Positions 30,312-40,200 of a DNA stretch of 40,204 nt are shown here, in pieces (within the stretch, counting starts at the first letter, position 1; every line of letters begins with the position of its first letter). A program made the position numbers and the translations under genes. The DNA comes from CAZTAO01 sp964611645 (GTDB lineage Bacteria > Armatimonadota > UBA5829): the NCBI GenBank assembly GCA_964611645.1, contig CAZTAO010000042.1, forward strand, positions 1-40,204. The letters are read 5' to 3'. The notes beneath the pieces were generated by a model. That model was not told the DNA's origin. It saw nothing but the letters and a program-made list of their open reading frames with translations, and ran no database searches.

Positions 30312-31177
30312 GCATGCTAAAGAGATTCATTGAGGGCCTGCAAGGCAAACAGATAACGCCCAAGACGGCGGCAATCGCCATTACGGCAGTGGTAGTTATC
30401 GCCCTTGTCATTATATTCGCGATAGGCAGGAACGCCGGCGCCCCGCCCGAGACTGCGACAACCGAAGTCGCGACACCGGAATCGGCTTCAAGTGAGCCGT
30501 CGACCAGCGAGGGGCCGGTTGTAAGCATGCAGGCGATACCGTCCGGCAAGTCTGAGGCCACAGGCAAGAAGACAGACTCAGTCAAGGACGCCAAGTCCGA
30601 ATTGCCTGCAAGGCCCACTGATCCCTACGCGGTTATCGCGGAGCGCAACATCTTCAAGCCGGTCACTGAGACTGCCTTGGCTCCTCCGCCCAGCAGACCG
30701 GTGCCGCCGATGCCTGTTGGCCCGCTTCCCGGCTCGGGTTTTGGATTCCCCGGCGGGATGGGGCGCGGAGGCGGTGGCGGTCAGACCGGAAACAGCAAGA
30801 TCGCGTTTACCGGTGTTGTCCAGTCGCCTGACGGTATATATGCGCTTCTTGAGAACCTTGCGACCGGCGAAACCAGATATGCTCGCACTGGTGATAACGC
30901 CTTCGGTATGCAGGTCACCGATGTGAACCCTAGCATGGTCTCGCTGGATTCCGGCGGACAGCCTATGCGCCTTATGATCGGCGAGAACAAGACAGACACC
31001 ACCGCGACGCCGACTCCGACGCCCGGTGCTCCGCCGCAGCCACCAGGCCCTGGCGCATCACCGCCTTCCGGTCCTCCGCCTGGGATGCCGGGCGCGATGC
31101 CGTCGTTTGGCGACGGGAACAGCGGACGAAGGGGACGACGTGGCATGAACGGCCCGCCATCCGGGCCGGGGCAGTAG
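30308..31177 (+). CDS. GspC/PilP-like linker protein
   Basis: 289 residues. A membrane helix (ITPKTAAIAITAVVVIALVI) is followed by a low-complexity linker, then the GspC/PilP homology segment DPYAVIAERNIFKPVTE and a beta-rich domain ending TDVNPSMVSLDSGG (HR-like). Such proteins bridge the inner-membrane complex to the secretin's N0 domain. The Pro/Gly/Met-rich tail (TPTPTPGAPPQPPGPGASP and so on) is unusual. It begins in an ATGA overlap with the gspM-like gene. Confidence 0.75.
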   Translation: MSMLKRFIEGLQGKQITPKTAAIAITAVVVIALVIIFAIGRNAGAPPETATTEVATPESASSEPSTSEGPVVSMQAIPSGKSEATGKKTDSVKDAKSELPARPTDPYAVIAERNIFKPVTETALAPPPSRPVPPMPVGPLPGSGFGFPGGMGRGGGGGQTGNSKIAFTGVVQSPDGIYALLENLATGETRYARTGDNAFGMQVTDVNPSMVSLDSGGQPMRLMIGENKTDTTATPTPTPGAPPQPPGPGASPPSGPPPGMPGAMPSFGDGNSGRRGRRGMNGPPSGPGQ

Positions 31178-31220
31178 TAGTGAACGTCAAGATGAGACAG
31201 ATTGTGAACCATTTGAGGGT

Positions 31221-31256
31221 GTTTCGGGATTTGAGCCGCAGCGGAAATCCCGAAAC
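31221..31256. repeat. Operon hairpin, copy C (upstream of gspD)
   Basis: GTTTCGGGATTT (31221-31232) pairs perfectly over 12 bp with AAATCCCGAAAC (31245-31256), 12-nt loop. It is nearly the same as copies A and B in the gspF-gspG spacer and lies in the 150-bp gap before gspD. Confidence 0.75.
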
Positions 31257-31329
31257 AACCCTGAACCAGTTCCGCAGTTGTGGGCTTTGCCCCGGGTCCG
31301 TGAGGGCCTGTGAAAGGAAAGTTGGCTAT

Positions 31330-33969
31330 ATGCATTCATCGAAAAAGGTGATATTCTCGATTTGCCTGTTGCTGTTTGGGGCAGCGGCATTCGCTCAGGT
31401 GATGCCTTTTCCCAAGTCACTGCCGCCGCCGAAATCGATTCGTCCGACCGCAAAGGCAAAGCGTCCGGCGGCGAAGGCGAGGCCTGCTCGTTCGAGCAAG
31501 CCAACGGCGAAGCCACAGCAGAAGGCGAACACACCTCAAGGGCAGCGGCCCAACTCACCAACTGCCGGAGCTCCCAGGCCCGGTATGGTCACCGTGGAGC
31601 CGGTGTCACCTCAGGGATCTGCGGGAATGCAGCCTGGTATGCCTCCGGGAATGCCCGCGCCTGATGCAGGTGGAATGCAGCCTGGTATTCCGGGCCAGCC
31701 GCAGACCATCCCGCCACAGGGTGGCCACAACCAGGGTGGGGATGCACAGTTCTCGGTAAGCTTCGACAAGGCCGATGTGCAGAGCGTGATCAAGATATTC
31801 AGCATGCTGGCCCAGACTCCCATAGTCGTTGCCCCCGACCTGAAAGGGAACGTGACTATCATCTCATACAAGAAGATGACGCTGCCGGAGGTGTATGAGG
31901 TTATTGGCGCTGCTCTCAGGGTTCGCGGCTACACCATGCTTGGCGCGCTCGGCAGCAAGGTCATACGCGTGGTGCCGCTGAAGAAAGCCATCACCGAAGC
32001 CACCAGCGTTACCGCAGGCAAGGAGCTTGCTCCCGGCGTTCTGGACCAGGATGTGATTACGCAGGTAATTCCTCTGGATTTCGCCAGTTCCGACACACTG
32101 CGGGATCAATTGAAGCCACTGGTTTCATCGGACCAGGCGAGTGTTGTGTCGGTTTCGAACACGAACACCTTGATACTTACCGACAGCGCGAGCAACGTGC
32201 GCAAGCTGATGGAGGTTGTCAAGACCCTCGACAAGGACATCACCGGGGTGTTGGCCGTTGAGGTGTATGCGTGCAAATATGCCAGCGCGGACAACCTCGT
32301 GAGTTCCCTGAATGCTCTCTTTCAGCCCAAAGCCACCCCCGGTCAGGCGGCTCAGCAGGGTGGTCGCGGTGGGCGCGGAGGTCAAGGCCAGCCTGGAATG
32401 CCGGGCGCGCCTCCGGGAGCCGAAGGCCAGCCGGGAATATCAACCGAGGGTTTGGCGTATCTGAAAGGCCAGATCACATTCACGGCCGACACCCGTACCA
32501 ACCGGCTGCTGATCTCCGGAACCAAGGACAGGATCGCGATGGTCCTGGATGTGATCGCGAAGCTGGATGTGGACACCGAACCCGAAGTGAAGGTCAAGTT
32601 CTTCCCGCTCAAGTACGGAGACGCTCAGGCAGTGGCGACCCAGTTGAACAACCTGTTCGAGCAGCCTCAGGGCAGCACCAACAGCAACCGGGGCGGTTTT
32701 GCGTTCCTCTTTGGCGGCGGCGGAGGAGGCACCCAGAGCACGGACTACGCGGGACTGAAACGCAACGTCATCGTAGCCGACATACGCACCAACTCGGTCA
32801 TTGTGACTGCCACCGAACAGAACATGAAGTCGTTCGAGTCTATGATAAAGGAACTTGACGCGCCGAAGGACGTGGGCGAAGTAACCAGGGTCTATCCACT
32901 CAAATACGCCAAGGCTGCCGACCTGGCCGCAACTCTCACCCAGTTGTTCCGTGGCAACACGGCTGGCGGTGGCAGGTTCGGCTTGGCCGCAATCTTCGGC
33001 CTTGGGAATAACCAGAACACCAACGGGCCGCTTCAGCAACTGCAGCAGATCACGGTAATTGCGGAACCCAAGTCCAACTCGCTGCTGATCACCGGCCCGC
33101 CCAACTCTGCTTCACTGACCGACACCCTGATCGCACAACTCGACAAGCGCACGGCTCAGGTGTTCATAGAGGTCGCAATTGTCGATGTCACGCTGGATAA
33201 GAACACTCAGTTCGGTGTTGAGTGGCAGTGGCACGGAAACGATGCAGACGCCAAAGGCACTCCGGATCAGAGCGCAGCAACCGACTTTGGGTTGGCAGCC
33301 GAGTCTACCGGCCTCAAGTACAGTGTTCTTAGTGGCAACCTGAAAGCCCTGCTGCGTGCTTTGCAGACTAAGAGCAACGTGAGGGTGCTTTCCACACCCA
33401 CTATCACCACCGCCGACAATGTCCAGGCAAAGATCAGCATTGGTCAGGACCAGCCGTTCGTGTCGGAGACGAGTGAGACCACAGGAGGCAGCCTGCGTAA
33501 CACTGTGTCATTCCGGAACGTCGCGATTGCGCTCACCGTTACCCCCCACGTGAATGGTTCGAGCGAGGTGATCGCTCTGGATGTTCAGCAGACTATCAAC
33601 GAGATAATTGGCCGGGACACCCGCCTCGACGCGCCGATCATAGCCAACCGGGAGGCCATTACGAGTGTCTCGGTTCGCGACGGTCAGACTATAGTCATAG
33701 GCGGGATAATGAAGGACAACAAGACCCGGATTACCAAAGGTGTTCCGCTGCTCTCCGAGATTCCGATTATCGGAGAACTCTTCAAGAGCACGGAAAACCA
33801 GAACACGAGAAGCGAACTGATGGTGTTCCTTACTCCGCGCATCCTGAAGACGGACCAGGATGTCGCCGACGTGACCAACCAGACCAAGGAGATGCTGTCG
33901 GTGCAGCCTCTGCAGGGAGTGGCCACCCAGGGCGCAGCACCGCAAAGCGAGGCGCCGAAGACGCCCTAG
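31330..33969 (+). CDS. gspD: Type II secretion system secretin GspD
   Basis: 879 residues, the outer-membrane pore. Signal peptide after MHSSKKVIFSICLLLFGAAA. A long Pro/Gly/Met/Gln-rich linker (about 30-135) precedes the N0 domain (VSFDKADVQSVIKIFSMLAQ), then N1-N3 with repeated NRLLISGTKDRIAMV and SNSLLITGPPNSASL motifs. The secretin core has QVFIEVAIVDVTLDKNTQFG, VRVLSTPTITTADN and the C-terminal VPLLSEIPIIGELFKSTENQ. Gly-rich insertions lie in the N-domain loops (GGRGGRGGQGQPG). The start ATG 31330 is chosen because the signal peptide begins there; the frame is open to 31180. It ends the operon; a stem-loop follows. Confidence 0.96.
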   Translation: MHSSKKVIFSICLLLFGAAAFAQVMPFPKSLPPPKSIRPTAKAKRPAAKARPARSSKPTAKPQQKANTPQGQRPNSPTAGAPRPGMVTVEPVSPQGSAGMQPGMPPGMPAPDAGGMQPGIPGQPQTIPPQGGHNQGGDAQFSVSFDKADVQSVIKIFSMLAQTPIVVAPDLKGNVTIISYKKMTLPEVYEVIGAALRVRGYTMLGALGSKVIRVVPLKKAITEATSVTAGKELAPGVLDQDVITQVIPLDFASSDTLRDQLKPLVSSDQASVVSVSNTNTLILTDSASNVRKLMEVVKTLDKDITGVLAVEVYACKYASADNLVSSLNALFQPKATPGQAAQQGGRGGRGGQGQPGMPGAPPGAEGQPGISTEGLAYLKGQITFTADTRTNRLLISGTKDRIAMVLDVIAKLDVDTEPEVKVKFFPLKYGDAQAVATQLNNLFEQPQGSTNSNRGGFAFLFGGGGGGTQSTDYAGLKRNVIVADIRTNSVIVTATEQNMKSFESMIKELDAPKDVGEVTRVYPLKYAKAADLAATLTQLFRGNTAGGGRFGLAAIFGLGNNQNTNGPLQQLQQITVIAEPKSNSLLITGPPNSASLTDTLIAQLDKRTAQVFIEVAIVDVTLDKNTQFGVEWQWHGNDADAKGTPDQSAATDFGLAAESTGLKYSVLSGNLKALLRALQTKSNVRVLSTPTITTADNVQAKISIGQDQPFVSETSETTGGSLRNTVSFRNVAIALTVTPHVNGSSEVIALDVQQTINEIIGRDTRLDAPIIANREAITSVSVRDGQTIVIGGIMKDNKTRITKGVPLLSEIPIIGELFKSTENQNTRSELMVFLTPRILKTDQDVADVTNQTKEMLSVQPLQGVATQGAAPQSEAPKTP

Positions 33970-34022
33970 ATACCCGGCGACCTGCGCTTCAGAGCGCGTG
34001 CGGAGAGAGATATGCTTGCTGC

Positions 34023-34057
34023 AAGGGGCTGTTTCCGTGATCTGGGAACGGCCCCTT
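34023..34057 (+). terminator. Hairpin after gspD
   Basis: A 14-bp stem with two G-U pairs (34023-34036 with 34044-34057, loop GTGATCT) follows the secretin gene by 54 bp. No U-tract follows, so it may be a terminator aided by Rho or an end-stabilising hairpin. Confidence 0.5.
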
Positions 34058-34127
34058 CGTCCTTAATGAAGACCCGCAATAAAACACACAATTCATCACC
34101 AAACCCTCCAGTCATGTGATATACTTC

Positions 34128-34146
34128 AGTACACTCAGTGTGTACT
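34128..34146. promoter_or_regulatory. Perfect inverted repeat, candidate operator of the protease gene
   Basis: AGTACAC-TCAGT-GTGTACT, a perfect 7-bp inverted repeat, just downstream of a TATACT (34120-34125) that could be a -10. A repressor bound here would cover the transcription start. No convincing -35 is visible. Confidence 0.45.
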
Positions 34147-34247
34147 CGACAGGTTACACTAAGTACTACCACGAATCTTGCTGCACACAATTCCATACGC
34201 GCCCGGGGATTCTCGCCGGGGGCGGATGGTCGCGCAGTTCCGGCCGG

Positions 34248-34281
34248 TTGATTGGGACAGGGCCGTCCCGAGAACAATCAA
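34248..34281 (+). promoter_or_regulatory. Stem-loop in the 5' leader of the protease gene
   Basis: TTGATT-GGGAC pairs with GTCCC and AATCAA around AGGGCC, leaving a one-sided GAGAAC bulge. The structure ends at the base before the GGGAG Shine-Dalgarno (34282-34286), so it could affect translation. It does not match a riboswitch class that I can name. Confidence 0.45.
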
Positions 34282-34293
34282 GGGAGACCAGCA

Positions 34294-37200
34294 ATGAATA
34301 TCCATCTCCGCAAGGCAACCCTGAGAGTCATCTGTTCTATCGGATTTTGTCTGGCAGTCTTTGCCGTGCTGGCGTTCGTGTCGGCGTCGGCCTGTGCAGA
34401 CGAGGCTCAGTATCCCGCGGAACTCGGAGCAGCGCAACTCATCCCTCCTCCGGAACCGGGAGTGCGTCCTGATATTCCGGTATTTGCGGAGATCGATGCC
34501 GACCACAACCGGCTGGACGACAGGCTCGACTTACGCCTCAATGAGGTGAGGAATGCCCTGGCGTCAGCGACCAATCCGGCGATGGGCAGGAACATGCAGG
34601 CCCAACTTGGGGCTTCGACGCCGGTGGAGTTTGTCTTTTCGAAACAGATCACCCAGAAGCAGATAGATGATTTCGTCGCCTTGGGCGGCACTATCTCCTA
34701 CATTTATCAGGCTGTCAGCTATGGTTGGAACGGTTCTGTTCCGTTGGGTTCGCTCGAGAAATTCCGCGATGCCATGGGTGAGTCTCTTGTAGGTATTGCA
34801 GCCGAGAAGGAAGTTGTCGCGTGTATGGACCAGGCAGGCCGCACCGGTCGTGTCAGGCCGGTATGGGTGGCGGGGTTTGCCGGGAATGCAGGCGGGATAA
34901 CAGGCGCAAGTACAACCACCATCTGCATAATGGACACCGGTGTGGATGACTCACATACCGACCTTACAGGTCGTCAGGAGTTTTGGCACGACTATACGTC
35001 TGCTGGGCTGGCTACTCCCGCTGATGTCAACGGGCACGGCTCCCACTGTGCAGGGATCGCAACTGGGTCGGGGGCCTCGATGGGCTCAAGCGCCGCCACA
35101 TTGTACTACACCGACAGCGGGGACATGTCGAGCCTTGCTTCGGGCTATTTCTACCCCACGGCGATGCACATTCCTAACGGGGTAGCTACCACGCTTACCA
35201 GCATTGCCACGTGGGTTGGTGGGGGTACCGCAACCCTGTACCAGGTATATCAGGCTGACGGGTCTACGGCTTCGTACTCGGCAATCAGCGCTGCTACCTC
35301 AGGTACCAGCCCGGTAACCGAGGCCAACTCATTTACGGCTTCGTCAGCTAACCACTACTCCCCCGCACTTCTCCAGAACGCTACTCGCACCGTGGGCAGG
35401 TTTGCGGTTGCCAACTCCGCAACCAACTTCCCTGGTGTCGGCGATGGTTTCAACACCTTGCGAGGAGTGGCTTCGGGAGCCCGCTGGGCAGGAGCGAGGG
35501 TGCTGAGTGACAGTGGGTCGGGATCAAGTATAGACATCAACGCCGCGCTGGATGATATGGTGGTGCAGAGGTCCACTCACAACATAAAGATAGTGAGTAT
35601 GAGCTTTGGCACCAATGGCACCCCCGGCCTGGATACAACGGAACGCGCAAAGGTCAACACCATGGTCAATAATGGCATCATCGCCCTTGTGGCTGCGGGC
35701 AATGATGGGCCGGGCACGGCAGGTGCCAACCTGGTGGATGACCCAGGCAGGGCGGCTCTGGCGATTACAGTTGGGGCAAGCAATGATGTCAACCAGGTTA
35801 CTCAGTATACCAGCAGTGGGTTTACGTCACCTGGTGCGACTGAAGACTACAAGCCGGACCTGCTTGCACCGGGCGGGTCCGACTACTACTCCAACATTAT
35901 GTCCGTGGACACCAACGATGCAGACGCGGAGATTTCGACATTCGCGGATCGGCGAGCCAACGACTACAAGAACATCAAGGGAACCTCCATGGCCACTCCA
36001 TTCGCGGCTGGGGCGGCGGCGTTGGTGATTCAGGCTCTGGAGAATCACGGAGTCACTTGGAGCTTCAGCAGCAGCGCCCACCCACTGCTCGTGAAGATGT
36101 TGCTGTGCGCAACCAGCACCGAGACTAACGCCGCGCGGGAGGTGGCTTCCGGAACGGATCCGACCCTCGGGCGGGCTGCCACTCCCAAAGACCTCTATGA
36201 GGGATACGGGATTCTCAACCTTGACGCGGCAGTCGAGGCGGCTTCACTGTCGTATACGGGAGGCGCGCTTACCGATTCCTCTGCGGGCGGGTACTATGAT
36301 CGTCGAGCGTGGGCCAGAAATGTCGTGCTTATTGCCGGAGGACGCGTCAACGTGAGTTTGACTGTTCCCGGCGCCGGCGACTATGACATGTACCTGTACT
36401 CGGGCACTCCTGACAGCAAGGGCAACCCTGTCATCCGAGCGTCCAGCACGAATACGTCCAGTGGGACGAGTGAGAGTATCGACTACACCTCGGTATCCGG
36501 TGAGACGCTCTACCTTGTTATCAAGCGAGTAAGCGGCAGCGGCACCTGGAGCCTGACTGGGACAGTAGTCAACGACTCCACGCCGCCGACCGTCACAGAC
36601 GTCACCAGCAACCTGGCGAATGGCAGCTACAGGGCCGGCCAGGTAGTTGACGTTCGCGTGACATTCAGCGAGAACGTAACCTACACACCGGGAACCGGCG
36701 TAGCCCAGATTCAGCTTGAGACCGGCACAACGGATCGCCAGGCCGTGTATGCCAGCGGCAGCGGGACAAGCACTCTGGTGTTCAACTACACCATTCAGGC
36801 GGGTGACACTTCATCCGATCTGGACTACCTGAGCACAAGCGCGCTGGCTTTGACCGGCACAGCGACCATCAGAGACGCTGCAGGCAATGATGCCACTCGA
36901 ACGCTTGCCTCGCCTGGCGCAACCCATTCGCTGGGCTACAACAAGGCCATAGTGATTGACACCACTGCTCCGACGGTCACCTCTGTGAACCGCCAGACCC
37001 CCAGCAGCCAGAACACGAATGCGACGTCGGTAACCTGGAGGGTGACTTTCGGCGAAGCGGTCAACGCGTCTACAGTGTCAGGTTCTGACTTCACGCTGAC
37101 GGACGTGTCGAGTTCGCTCTCGGGTGAGTCGATCAGCTCAACCAGTCCTGCATCCGGCTCCACGACCACAATCGATGTTACGGCGAACACGGGCAGCGGC

Positions 37201-40200
37201 GATGGCACTCTGCGGCTTGATGTTATGGCGGCAGCCACTATTAACGATGCCGCAGGCAACGACTACTCTGCCAACTACACCTCGGGCCAGACTTACATCG
37301 TTGACAAGACCGCGCCGACTGTGGGTTCGGTAAACCGCCAGACCCCCAGCAGCCAGAACACCAATGCGGCGTCGGTAACCTGGAGGGTGACTTTCAGCGA
37401 AGCTGTCGACGCATCTACCGTTTCAGGCTCGGACTTCACTCTGACTGACGTTTCGGGTTCGCTTTCGGGTGAGTCGATCAGTTCAACCACTCCGTCATCC
37501 GGTTCCACGACCACAATCGACGTTACGGCGAACACCGGTTCGGGGGACGGCACGCTTCGGCTCGATGTCCTTACGGCTGCTACTATTGGAGATGCAGTCG
37601 GCAATGACTACAACTCCAACTATACTTCCGGACAGACTTACATCATCGACAAGACCGCCCCGACCATCGCGCATATAGATCGGCTGACTCCGCCGGAGCA
37701 GTACACCAGCGCCGCCTCCGTGGTCTGGCGAGTTATATTCAGCGAGTCGGTCGATGCATCTACGGTGTCAGGCTCGGACTTCACTCTGACTGACGTGTCG
37801 AGTTCCATCTCCGGAGAGTCGGTCACCTCAACCACTCCGACATCCGGCTCCACGACCACAATCGACGTTACGGCGAACACCGGTTCGGGTGCCGGTACGC
37901 TTCTGCTCGATGTCCTTACGGCAGCCACTATCAGCGATGCGGTCGGCAATGACTACAGCTCCAACTACACCTCGGGCCAGACTTATGTTATCGACAAGAC
38001 CGCGCCGACCATCGAGATAGGCGCTCCTTCTGTGCCATTGACTCGTGGCGGCCCTGTAACATTCACAATTACCTATGGTGGCGCAGACACCGTCACCCTT
38101 GAAGTGGCCAATGTTACTCTGAACAAGACCGGAACGGCCGACGGAACTGTGGAGGTGACTGGAACCGGAACGACAACCAGAACGGTCACTATCTCCGGTA
38201 TCACCGGAGATGGCACGCTGGGCATCTCCATAGCATCGGGCACTGCTTCGGACAACGCGGGCAACACCGCCCCCGGCGCAGGACCCAGCACCACGTTCGA
38301 TGTCGACAATACGGCCCCTACCATCGAGATAGGGGTACCGTCCGCTTCGTTGACTCGTGGTGGCCCTGTAACCTACACGGTCACTTATGGCGGCGCAGAC
38401 AGCGTCACCCTCGAAGTCGCCAACGTTACTCTGAACAAGACCGGAACGGCCGACGGAACCGTGGAGGTTACGGGGACCGGCACAACAACGAGAACAGTCA
38501 CAATCTCAAGCATCACCGGCGACGGCACGCTGGGAATATCCATAGCCTCCGGCACGGCGGCGGACGACGCGGGCAATACTGCTCCATCCGCTGGACCCAG
38601 CGATACGTTCACTGTCGATAACACCACTCCGACTATAGAGATTGGCGTTCCTTCTGCATCGTTGACTCGCGGTGGGCCTGTGACGTATACCGTTACTTAC
38701 GCTGGCGCGGACACTGTCACCCTTACTGCGGAGAACGTAACCCTCGATAAGACCGGGACCGCCGACGGAACCGTGGAAGTCACGGGCAGCGGTACTGCAA
38801 CCCGAACGGTCACCGTCTCAGGCATCACCGGTGACGGGGCGCTGGGTATCTCGGTAGCATCGGGAACTGCAGCGGACGACGCAGGCAATGCCGCTCCAGC
38901 CGCTGGACCCAGCGACACGTTCAGTGTGGACAACACCTCGCCGACAATTGAGATTGGCGCTCCGTCCGTTTCGCCGACTTCGGGAGGCCCGGTGACATTC
39001 GCGATCACCTATGGTGGCGCTGATTCGATTACTCTTGCGCCGGGAGATGTCACTCTGAACAAGACCGGTAGTGCTGACGGAACTGTAGCAGTCTCCGGAA
39101 CCGGCACTACAACGAGAACGGTCACGATCTCCGGGATTACCGGTGACGGGACGCTTGGGATCTCGGTGGCCGCCGGAACAGCGGCAGACGACGCAGGCAA
39201 CACTGCTCCGGCCGCCGGATCTAGCGCCACGTTTGCCGTTGACAATACCCCACCCACGGTAACCATCAGCGCCCCATCGGCCTCAACTACAGCCGTTGGC
39301 CCGGTGAGCTACACTGTGACCTACGCGGACACGGGTGGAATCGGCTCCATCACCCTTGTCCCAGCCAACGTGACCTTGAACAAGACCGGCAACGCCAACG
39401 GGACGGTAGCGGTTACGGGATCGGGCAATACCAGGACCGTGACCATAAGCAGCATCTCCGGCAAGGGGACCCTGGGTATCTCCATCACCGCCGGGACTGC
39501 CTCCGACACCGCCGGAAACGCTGCTCTGGCTGCGGGGCCGAGCACGACTTTCAACGTGCTCGCGCCTCCGGTCAATGTCAGCATCACACCCAACTCGGGG
39601 GCTGTCAGTTTCGGCTCACCAATGACTTTCACAACGGTGTCCTCGGACCCCAACGGCTACGCCAACATCAAAGAGATCCGCTTGCTGCTCAACGATTCCG
39701 CGTTGACAGCAGGCACAGTCCTTGTGAAGTACATTCCTGCCTCCAATACGCTGTGGTTGCGAGATGATCCCAGCGTGGCATGGCTTGGCCCGATAACCCC
39801 CGGGGCCGGTACCACACTTGAGAACAGCCAGGGCATTCTCCACGCCGCCGCCACCACGGTGACCCGCAGCGGGAACAATATGACCATTGCCTGGTCAATC
39901 ACCGTGAAAAGCACCATGTCCACGAAGCAGGTTCAGGGTCGACTGCTGACCGTTGACTTCGACGGCAACGAGGATACCTGGGACGTTTTGGCCAGCTACT
40001 ACACCAATGTGCCCCCGACCAATACCAGCCTGACCCCCAGCTCCGGTGGGCTGCCGACCGGCAGTGAGTTTGTTCTGCGGGCTGTGTATTCGGACGGCAA
40101 CGGCGCATCGGACTGCAAGCAGTGTTACCTGCTCGTATCGGACACAGGTGCGCAGGCCAATAGTATGAGTTTGCATTACGACCGGCAAGCCAACAAGGTC

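Larger units (their letters stand above)
33970..34293. other. Spacer between gspD and the protease gene
   Basis: About 325 bp. It holds the gspD hairpin, a perfect 7-bp inverted repeat at 34128-34146 next to a TATACT, and a structured leader immediately before the protease start. No gene is seen. Confidence 0.6.

Noticed and set aside
36936..39653. Series of minus-strand open frames of similar sequence over the protease repeats
   Set aside because: They recur with the repeat periods of the sense protein, which has a clear signal peptide, S8 catalytic motifs and domain architecture. They are shadows.
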